A DNA stretch of 5,903 nucleotides from an uncultured Lachnospiraceae bacterium. Lineage in GTDB: Bacteria > Bacillota_A > Clostridia > Lachnospirales > Lachnospiraceae. The position numbers and the translations under genes are program-made. The DNA lies in the NCBI GenBank assembly GCA_902787595.1, contig CADAHD010000263.1:1-5903 (forward strand), in the 5' to 3' direction. Each line of letters begins with the position of its first letter. The first letter of the stretch is position 1. The notes beneath the pieces were generated by a model. It worked only from the letters and a program-made list of their open reading frames with translations, did not search any database and was not told the DNA's origin. Positions 1-5,025 of this stretch are shown piece by piece.

Positions 1-362
1 ATGTATGCTGCGGTACTCTCATCCCTGAAACTTGCGATCCCTTTCTGCATAAGTTTTTCATAGGCCATGTTCTTATAAGCGGTAACAGCCCTTCTGATGA
101 ATTCCGGACGTGTATACAGATCAAGAAGGAAAAACAGGATAAACAGCAGCAGATCTGCTCCGGTAAGTAAGAGGATCGTTTTAAAAGACAATGCTCCATC
201 GACACCGGATGCAGTATCTATCAGCTGTTTAAGCAGCCAGGATACTATTATCCCGCCAAAGCCCGAATAAAGTGCTGCTACGCATGCCAGGACAAATCTG
301 ATCCTGTTGTGTGAAAACAATTGTCCGCTTAATTGTCTGAATAAACTGTTTGTATGCTTCAT
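1..362 (-). CDS. ABC exporter, N-terminal transmembrane part (partial)
   Basis: This is the first 120 codons of a gene that runs off the left edge. The ATG at 362 has a GGAGG ribosome binding site at 371-375 with an 8-base spacer. The visible protein has a short basic and polar N-terminus, a hydrophobic segment at about residues 22-44, a second at about 62-83 (rich in Leu and Phe), then a cytoplasmic stretch reading YEKLMQKGIASFRDESTAAY. That stretch matches the pattern in type IV ABC exporter membrane domains, where a small residue, a Phe and Ser/Thr precede the next coupling region. The ATP-binding domain, if fused as usual, lies outside the window. The family is a half-transporter that exports lipids, peptides or drugs; the substrate cannot be told. 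The gene has its own promoter and a palindromic operator-like site upstream, so its expression is probably controlled separately from the cluster at 515-4632. The fold call rests on pattern only, because no Walker motif is visible. Confidence 0.8.
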   Translation of the reverse strand, partial: MKHTNSLFRQLSGQLFSHNRIRFVLACVAALYSGFGGIIVSWLLKQLIDTASGVDGALSFKTILLLTGADLLLFILFFLLDLYTRPEFIRRAVTAYKNMAYEKLMQKGIASFRDESTAAY

Positions 363-455
363 ACCCCGCACCTCCGTCGTATTATTTATGTATACAGCAT
401 ACTCCGGGGGAATAAAGATATCCACACACTACGCTTACTATTGGGATATTATTTT

Positions 456-472
456 TTATACTGACAGTATAA
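456..472. promoter_or_regulatory. Perfect palindrome, probable operator at the ABC exporter promoter
   Basis: The sequence TTATACTGACAGTATAA has two perfect 8-base arms around a central A at 464. It abuts the -10 box and covers the predicted transcription start, the classic position for a repressor of the TetR, GntR or MarR type. The regulator family cannot be deduced from the site, and no such regulator gene is in this window. A weaker inverted repeat, TGACC-N7-GGTCA (483-499), overlaps the -35 box and could be a second site or chance. Confidence 0.65.
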
Positions 473-500
473 TTTTACATGATGACCACAACACGGTCAA
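472..500 (-). promoter_or_regulatory. Promoter of the ABC exporter gene
   Basis: Read on the minus strand, a -35 box TTGACC (495-500) and a -10 box TAAAAT (472-477) are separated by exactly 17 bases. Each differs from the sigma-70/SigA consensus at one position. The expected transcription start is near 464-466, giving a leader of about 100 bases before the ATG at 362. The promoter begins only 14 bases after the stop codon of the preceding gene, with no terminator between them, so readthrough from that gene is also possible. Confidence 0.75.
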
Positions 501-514
501 CAGACTTCTTTGAT

Positions 515-1162
515 TCATATACCATATTTTTTAAGATCGACACGATCTTCAGTTACTTCGATCCCGTCCTCTTCCAGAAGGCGTTTTTGCACGCCGGCAC
601 CGCCAAAAACAAATTCATCCGCCAGCGCCCCTTTTGAATTAACCACACGATAACAGGGTATATTATCGGGATCGGGATTCCGATGCAGAGCATTGCCCAC
701 AGCACGGCACATCCTTGGATTACCGGCCATCTCCGCGACCTGCGCATAAGTGGCAACCTTACCGCGTGGTATCTTTTTTACTGCTTCATAGATCCGCTTC
801 GTCGGCGTATCCGTCACCAGATCATAGCTCTCCGCGATCATCCGCTTTACATCCTCATCCGGAACACTTCCATCCAGGATTATGGTATTCCAGTGATCCT
901 TGTTCTGGTGATATCCGGGGATCACAGATCTGTATTTCTGTCTCCAAAAGCGCCCCCACTCCGGATCCACCTTTACATTGATCCAAAGCTGCCCTTCCAT
1001 CTCATAGGTCCAGAGAAACGCCTTCTTACCCGGGCGGACCCGCACCAGCTGCCAGTTCTGATCATGAAAAGGCGCCTCCTGATAGGTATCCGGAAAAGAA
1101 AGACCATATGTCAGAATTCCTTTTCTGCTCTGAAAAGCGGACGGCACAGCTTTTGCACTCAT
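515..1162 (-). CDS. MmcQ/YjbR domain fused to O6-alkylguanine-DNA alkyltransferase-like domain
   Basis: This 215-residue protein has two domains. Residues about 1-117 look like the MmcQ/YjbR (DUF419) fold, ending in the hallmark run HWNTIILDGSVPDEDVKRM and then SYDLV. Residues about 120-215 match the DNA-binding alkyltransferase domain of MGMT/Ogt and the alkyltransferase-like proteins. Aligned without gaps to human MGMT over the core, the nucleotide-flipping Tyr (Y139), arginine finger (R153), hinge Asn (N162) and acceptor Cys (C170) are present. The catalytic His is replaced by Tyr (PCYRVV), and the helper Glu by Asp (D199). Retention of Cys distinguishes it from classic alkyltransferase-like proteins, which carry Trp or Ala there. 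The likely role is DNA alkylation damage repair or recognition; real transferase activity is uncertain because of the His change. The ATG at 1162 has GGAGG at 1170-1174 with a 7-base spacer. The gene starts 26 bases after the hydrolase gene and is probably co-transcribed with it. Confidence 0.88.
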   Translation of the reverse strand: MSAKAVPSAFQSRKGILTYGLSFPDTYQEAPFHDQNWQLVRVRPGKKAFLWTYEMEGQLWINVKVDPEWGRFWRQKYRSVIPGYHQNKDHWNTIILDGSVPDEDVKRMIAESYDLVTDTPTKRIYEAVKKIPRGKVATYAQVAEMAGNPRMCRAVGNALHRNPDPDNIPCYRVVNSKGALADEFVFGGAGVQKRLLEEDGIEVTEDRVDLKKYGI

Positions 1163-1188
1163 ACGTATACCTCCATCTCCATTCGATA

Positions 1189-2016
1189 TTATATTTCTTC
1201 TCCCGAATGCACATAGGAAAGTCTCTCACCCATGATCGTTTTCATGATATCAAAAGCATCTACCCCTGTACAATGACAGGTAAAAAATCTTGTGGGATAC
1301 TTATTCAGCTCCCTCGCGATATCCTCTATTTCCCGGATCTCTTCCTCCCGGTAGGATGTTTTCTTCATCAGATGAAAACCGCTTATCACGGTATCAGGCG
1401 CTTTTCCGTATTTTTCCACATAGGCATCCATTATGCTCAGGATCCCGTTATGCGCGCATCCCGACATCAATACCGACTTTCCGTCCTGCCGTATCACAAG
1501 ATAGTGTTCATGTCTGAAATCATCCCGTATGTATTCATTTCCTTTGTGTACTAAAAGCCTCTTATTTGTAAAGGGCAATTCATGGCTTCTTTTTTGTATC
1601 GTAAACAGTTCCAGTTCTTCATCTATCACGGTATCACCGCTTATAAATCTCAGCTGCGGCAGTTTTTCAATATCCGGATCGATGCCTATGTATCGATACC
1701 TCTCAGGCGCATCTTTTCCGTCATCGGCAAAATATGCATCTGTTGCTGCAGCCTGCATGTATATGGCCGCTTTATTATTTATCTTCGTGAACGGAATGAT
1801 CCCTCCCGAATGATCATAATGTCCGTGGCTCAATATCATGGTATCCACATCAGATAGTTTTATACCTAATGCCGCTGCATTCTTAAGCGTATCTTCCGAA
1901 GGCCCCAGATCCAACAGCAGTTTATGATTTTTTGTCTCAACATAAAAAGAAAGCCCGTGAGCGCTTACGCAGTCAGGATTTCCTTCCGTGTTCTCGATAA
2001 GATTAACGATCTTCAT
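1189..2016 (-). CDS. Metallo-beta-lactamase-fold hydrolase (COG1237-like)
   Basis: This complete 275-residue protein has the binuclear metal signature HGHYDH at residues 64-69. Other likely metal or active-site motifs are SGCAHNG around C187/H189, GFH at H215 and TCHCTG around H248. The overall layout, with the SGCAH and TCHCTG motifs, resembles the MBL subgroup named after 7,8-dihydropterin-6-yl-methyl-4-(beta-D-ribofuranosyl)aminobenzene 5'-phosphate synthase. That name is inherited from archaeal methanopterin biosynthesis and should not be taken as the function in a clostridial cell; the substrate is unknown. No signal peptide is visible, so it is probably cytoplasmic. The start ATG overlaps the stop of the upstream acetyltransferase by four bases (ATGA), indicating translational coupling, and also has its own GGAG at 2024-2027 with a 7-base spacer. 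Confidence 0.9.
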   Translation of the reverse strand: MKIVNLIENTEGNPDCVSAHGLSFYVETKNHKLLLDLGPSEDTLKNAAALGIKLSDVDTMILSHGHYDHSGGIIPFTKINNKAAIYMQAAATDAYFADDGKDAPERYRYIGIDPDIEKLPQLRFISGDTVIDEELELFTIQKRSHELPFTNKRLLVHKGNEYIRDDFRHEHYLVIRQDGKSVLMSGCAHNGILSIMDAYVEKYGKAPDTVISGFHLMKKTSYREEEIREIEDIARELNKYPTRFFTCHCTGVDAFDIMKTIMGERLSYVHSGEEI

Positions 2017-2516
2017 ATTTTTTCTCCATGTATTTGATCAAGCGCCTTTTCGTAACAAAGAAAATCCTGCTCGTACATATGGCACTCTCCGACTATCGAA
2101 AAACCAAAGACAGCATAGGATGCAATAGCCTTTTTGTTATGTTTGTTCACCAGAAAACGAATGCTTTGAAATCCCCTTTCCTTCAGGATCTTCATTACAT
2201 GCTGCAGCATCTGCCTGGCCAGTCCTCTGTTCTGCATTTCGGGCAGCACTGCAAGGCGCGCCGGTTCACCTGCCGGAGACAGATCTTTATCCCAGCATTC
2301 CAGCCTGTCAACATCCTCATCTTCTTCTAAGGATATTGCCGCAACGATCCTGTCATCCTCTTTCATAACAAATAACGCATCTCTTGACAGATCTATATCT
2401 ATGGTTTCTTCGCTTGGATAGCCCTCTGTCCACGGGCAGAACTCTCTTCCCAGCTGCGCTTTATACAATTTCAGTATTTCATCTTTATCCTGTTTTGCAG
2501 CCATTACGATCTGCAT
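2013..2516 (-). CDS. GNAT family N-acetyltransferase
   Basis: This intact single-domain GNAT has 167 residues from the chosen ATG. The acetyl-CoA pyrophosphate-binding loop is QNRGLA at residues 95-100, following the beta-4 strand ARLAVLPEM. The later segment SIRFLVNKHNKKAIASYAVFGF is the usual beta-5/alpha-4 region with an Asn and a Tyr-x-x-x-GF ending. The acceptor substrate is unknown; the family acetylates amines on small molecules, peptides or proteins. A longer reading begins at TTG 2522 and adds two residues, but the ribosome binding site fits the ATG much better. Its 3' end overlaps the hydrolase gene by four bases, so the two are probably translated together and may act on the same compound (inference). 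Confidence 0.9.
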   Translation of the reverse strand: MQIVMAAKQDKDEILKLYKAQLGREFCPWTEGYPSEETIDIDLSRDALFVMKEDDRIVAAISLEEDEDVDRLECWDKDLSPAGEPARLAVLPEMQNRGLARQMLQHVMKILKERGFQSIRFLVNKHNKKAIASYAVFGFSIVGECHMYEQDFLCYEKALDQIHGEKI

Positions 2517-2525
2517 GTTCAATAT

Positions 2526-2530
2526 CCTCT
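2526..2530 (-). promoter_or_regulatory. Ribosome binding site that decides the GNAT start
   Basis: The minus-strand sequence AGAGG lies 9 bases before the ATG at 2516 but only 3 bases before the in-frame TTG at 2522. Normal Shine-Dalgarno spacing therefore supports ATG 2516 as the start. Confidence 0.65.
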
Positions 2531-2540
2531 CATCTGCTCT

Positions 2541-2711
2541 TTAATATTTCAGACACATCTCTTCCATGCCGAATTCCCTGAATCCTGTATCGGCAAATCC
2601 GGCAGACTCATACAATCCTTTTGCCACCCTATTCCCCGGCGCTACACCGGTATAGATCTCATCCGGATTGTTCCTCCGGCGGCTAACCGGCAAACGGGTG
2701 ATCCCTTTGCT
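2541..2711 (-). pseudogene. C-terminal remnant of a GNAT acetyltransferase
   Basis: The minus strand is open from just after a TAA at 2712-2714 to a TAA at 2541-2543, with no usable start codon before the final few residues. The last 42 codons read like the end of a GNAT domain: an acidic lead-in (NPDEIYTGVAP), GNRVAKGLYESAGF, and a closing strand ending in EEMCLKY. The pattern N-x-x-A-x-x-LYES-x-GF is the conserved beta-5/alpha-4 region of many GNATs. Everything N-terminal, including the acetyl-CoA loop, is missing, and the region before it is basic and unconvincing. The remnant fills the gap between the stop of the two-domain GNAT (2727) and the next GNAT (2516). The likely history is internal deletion of a third acetyltransferase in the cluster. 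It is not expected to be functional. Confidence 0.75.
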
Positions 2712-2726
2712 TTATCTGCACACTCA

Positions 2727-3620
2727 TTATAGCAGTTCTTTCTCCATATACCCACAGGTAAAAGGAAAGAAATCAAACTTTTCTGCTTTTGTATGCACAA
2801 AACCGTAACTCTCATACCACTTTCGCAGGACCGTGTTTTCTTCTACGATCCCGATATTCATCTTTGTGCAGTCAAGCTCTCTTGCTCTAACAAATGCATC
2901 CAGCAGCACTTCTTCTCCGATACTCTGATGACGATACTCAGGATCCACGCAGAGATTGTTCAGCTCGCATTCTCCGTTATCCTGCAGCAACAATGAATAA
3001 TATCCGACCAATCTGCCGTCCCTGTAATATCCATACATAGGGCGATGCTCTCTGTTAAGCTGCCACCAGAGTCTTTCCACATTCGTCGCAAAAGCCGTAA
3101 ACCTTGGTGCATTTTCTTCTGTGAAGCCGTATTGATCTGCCACGGTTTTGAAGCTTTTCTTAATGAGTTCAACGCATTCCTGTATATCATTTTCATTGAT
3201 CTCCCGGATCGGCCATACAAGCTCGCTGACCGTGATCTTCACATCATCTTTTTGCTGCGTTACTGCGATCTGTGTATCATCTTCGTAGATGATCTTTCCA
3301 GGCACCTCATCACATTCCGATAAATACAGTTTCTTTCCGTATTTTCCGGCCATCCTGCGGTAAAAAGACATCTCATGAAAGATCCGGTTCGCTTCCTTTG
3401 TATCCTTATACCAGGTAATGGCGCCCTCCGGATTACCCTGTTCATAATATGGCGGCACCGGAAGGATCCTCTCAAAATATTCCCTGTTCTTCCAATAATC
3501 TTTTTCTTCTTTTTCGGATAACATCCCGGCATCCACCAGTTTGCCGACTGCTGTAAACAAACCTCTTGGCTGTTTGGTGATCCATGCCGTCTCATCCGTA
3601 TGCACTCTGTAATACCGCAT
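2727..3620 (-). CDS. Two-domain protein: unrecognised N-terminal domain plus GNAT acetyltransferase
   Basis: This is a complete 297-residue protein. Residues about 1-130 form a domain I cannot name; it is rich in aromatic and charged residues, with PRGLFTAVGKLVDAGMLS near the start, PPYYEQGNPEGAITW at 56-70, and PGKIIYEDD near 107-115. Residues about 135-297 are a GNAT domain: WPIREINENDIQECVELI opens it, ELNNLCVDPEYRHQSIG (219-235) is strand beta-4 plus the pyrophosphate loop, and NTVLRKWYESYGFVHT is the beta-5/alpha-4 region. The loop reads RHQSIG, with Ser where Gly is usual at the first glycine position (R/Q-x-x-G-x-G/A). This change is tolerated in some GNATs but worth noting. The ATG at 3620 has AAAGGAGG at 3627-3634 with a 6-base spacer, overlapping the stop region of the upstream broken gene. 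It was probably co-transcribed and coupled with that gene. Confidence 0.88.
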   Translation of the reverse strand: MRYYRVHTDETAWITKQPRGLFTAVGKLVDAGMLSEKEEKDYWKNREYFERILPVPPYYEQGNPEGAITWYKDTKEANRIFHEMSFYRRMAGKYGKKLYLSECDEVPGKIIYEDDTQIAVTQQKDDVKITVSELVWPIREINENDIQECVELIKKSFKTVADQYGFTEENAPRFTAFATNVERLWWQLNREHRPMYGYYRDGRLVGYYSLLLQDNGECELNNLCVDPEYRHQSIGEEVLLDAFVRARELDCTKMNIGIVEENTVLRKWYESYGFVHTKAEKFDFFPFTCGYMEKELL

Positions 3621-3631
3621 ATGCGCCTCCT

Positions 3632-4632
3632 TTATTCTCCCACATGTTTTTCATAGAATACCAGAGTCAGGCGTTCATTCACGACCTCTTCCTGCCCGGT
3701 ACGGACAAAGCCGCATTTTTCATACAGATGACAGTTTCGCGGCTCCTGCTTGATCGTATCGAGTTTCCATGTCTTTATCTCGGGATGCATGGAAAATGCC
3801 TTTTGCAATGCCGCATATCTTGCTCATCCGGGTCTTTGTGTCCTATATTTATCACACCAACCCTGGCGCCGGACACACAGATAAAGTAATACTTCCTGTT
3901 TGTGGCCTTCGCCCGCTTTCGTATCCGCTCGATCGATTCAAGTGCCGGCGATCCTTCATCCCGGTATACCTCATACAACGGCATAAAGCTCTCGACCTGC
4001 ATTGCGTGCAGCTGTTCCAGTTCATCTTCTCTTACCTCTTCGAGATAGATCTGCTGCATCAGTCTGTCTGCCCTCATATCCGGCAGCGCAAAACGATCTT
4101 TTATCATCTTTGCTGCTTCAGAAGGCTCAAGATTTGTATTATCAATCTTGATATAATTTTCAAAAGGCACCTCTCCCTCACGGCTTTCTAAGCGGTATTT
4201 GCTTTCCTCGCGCGTCATGCGGTCATCAGAGATTACCGTATCACGTTTTGAAGCTTTGTGGAGCAGACGGTTTTCGGTCTTATTTCTTTCCAGTCTGACT
4301 TTCTGATCCGCTACCAGTTCCACATAGTATACCGTACCGCCGGTAGCCTCAAAACGATCCGCAACTCTTTTTATATATTCCCATTCCGACGGCAGATCAA
4401 ATGCCATCATATATGTAAAGATCATTCCCTGAAAATCGGTTTTTAAAAAAGCTTCAAAGCAGTCCTCCCTGATCTTTTCGACCAGACCATGCTCAAATCT
4501 TCCGAAAAGCTCCAGCACAGGCTCTATGGCAATATGATTATGAAACAGACGAAAATCCGTGATCTTCATCAGCTCCTGTCCCACTGTCATCTTCCCTACT
4601 GCGCCACTGCCCAGGATTATTATCAGATCCAT
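3632..4632 (-). pseudogene. P-loop kinase/GNAT fusion, broken by deletion and frameshift in the GNAT domain
   Basis: The ATG at 4632 has GGAGG at 4641-4645 with an 8-base spacer. Residues about 1-185 are an apparently complete P-loop nucleoside/shikimate-kinase-like domain. Its Walker A is GSGAVGKMT (8-16), with Met where Ser/Thr usually follows Lys. LFHNH follows at 29-33, and a basic lid-like region (R116, R122, R130) lies before YIKIDNT. Residues from about 198 begin a GNAT domain (VREDELEQLHAMQVESFMPLY, then YYFICVSGARVGVINIG). The first frame stops at 3775 after an off-pattern tail. From about 3823 down to a TAA at 3632, a different minus-strand frame reads ARYAALQKAF, then TWKLDTI, CHLYEKCGFVRTG and LTLVFYEKHVGE, a typical GNAT C-terminus. 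The segment that should hold beta-4 and the acetyl-CoA loop is absent from both frames, so part of the gene was deleted and the frame lost. The 285-residue first-frame product could keep the kinase domain. Acetyltransferase activity is not expected. Confidence 0.85.
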
Positions 4633-4655
4633 TTTTCTCTCCTCCTTTTTGTTGT

Positions 4656-4690
4656 AAAAAAACCGCTTACCCGGAATCGGATAAGCGGTT
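4656..4690 (-). terminator. Rho-independent terminator (or attenuator) before the kinase/GNAT gene
   Basis: The arms AACCGCTTA (4661-4669) and TAAGCGGTT (4682-4690) are perfectly complementary over 9 bp. Three more base pairs form after one mismatch, around a 4-base loop. Read on the minus strand, the hairpin is followed by a run of seven T, two of which belong to the stem. It ends about 23 bases before the next gene's ATG and 14 bases after the stop of the remnant at 4704. It most likely terminates transcripts from the right; any transcript of the next gene that starts upstream of it would be attenuated. I see no convincing promoter between it and the ATG at 4632. Confidence 0.8.
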
Positions 4691-4703
4691 ATAAACTAAG
4701 TCT

Positions 4704-4853
4704 TTAACTGTCTTTTCGCTTCTTCCTCATCCTCTTTCCAATATCAAAACATGACCATAACGCTTGGTCATAGTCTCTATCATGATAATATGCGAATATG
4801 AGGAATTCAAAACCAACACTTAACAATGCTCCTAAAAAAAATATATTGACACT
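4704..4853 (-). pseudogene. Remnant or small ORF: membrane segment with a basic tail
   Basis: A 49-codon open stretch lies between in-frame TAA codons at 4854 and 4704. It reads as a hydrophobic segment (NIFFLGALLSVGFEFLIFAYY), then an acidic and polar part (HDRDYDQALW), then a strongly basic end (GKRMRKKRKDS). This is the profile of one membrane helix with a positive cytoplasmic tail. The only ATG is near the end; a TTG at 4826 has AGGAG just 2 bases away, too close for normal spacing. It is followed directly by the terminator, which fits the 3' end of a formerly longer membrane protein gene whose 5' part was lost where the adjacent palindromic repeat now lies. I do not recognise the family. 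A short leader peptide or small membrane protein with an unusual start is a less likely alternative. Confidence 0.45.
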
Positions 4854-4889
4854 TTACTACTGCATCGCGTTCTTGTCAACCATTAACTG

Positions 4890-5025
4890 AACCACGGGGA
4901 CGGTCCAAGTCACAAGAAGGGGCCCGCCTTTTGGCATCAGGAGGGACCCGCATCGCGGGAGGTACCTAATGCCGCTTAAAAGGTGGGAAGATCGTCTTGT
5001 GACCCCCGGTTTTCCCCCCGGTTTT
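4890..5025. repeat. GC-rich palindromic element resembling a RAYT-type REP sequence
   Basis: The inverted repeats GTCACAAG (4909-4916) and CTTGTGAC (4996-5003) enclose a nested structure. CCCGCCTTTT (4923-4932) pairs with AAAAGGTGGG (4978-4987) through one G-T pair, GGCAT (4933-4937) pairs with ATGCC (4969-4973), AGG (4939-4941) with CCT (4965-4967), and the apex is CCCGC-ATC-GCGGG (4947-4959). Outside lie CCACGGGGACGGTCC (4892-4906) and, on the other side, a near-duplicate CCCCCGGTTTT pair (5003-5025). From general knowledge, GGGGACGGT combined with GTCACAAG-like sequence is typical of widespread dispersed palindromes mobilised by REP-associated tyrosine transposases. No transposase is in the window. 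It starts right after the response regulator stop, so its folded RNA could also shape the end of that transcript. It could instead be a structured RNA or a small non-autonomous element. Confidence 0.6.

Noticed and set aside
418..449. Inverted repeat ATATCC...GGATAT in the ABC leader
   Set aside because: The arms are only 6 bp around a 20-base loop with no T tract, too weak to call a terminator or riboswitch.
307..513. 68-codon plus-strand ORF over the ABC promoter
   Set aside because: It runs antisense through the ABC gene start, promoter and operator, with low-quality composition. The minus-strand promoter explains the region better.
683..1216. 177-codon plus-strand ORF
   Set aside because: It lies antisense to the MmcQ-alkyltransferase gene, whose domains and ribosome binding site are clear. 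The plus-strand protein has no recognisable motif and no good binding site.
1108..1554. 148-codon plus-strand ORF
   Set aside because: It is antisense to the alkyltransferase start and the MBL hydrolase, and its composition is that of a reverse-frame shadow.
3775..3830. Programmed frameshift in the kinase/GNAT gene
   Set aside because: A run of A near 3800 could be slippery, but shifting there still leaves out the beta-4 and acetyl-CoA loop residues, so a deletion explains the data better.
3769..4191. 140-codon plus-strand ORF
   Set aside because: It overlaps the kinase/GNAT gene on the opposite strand, and no family features are visible.
4846..4851. Perfect TTGACA -35 box on the plus strand
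   Set aside because: No -10 box is found at 16-18 bases, and there is no plus-strand gene downstream.
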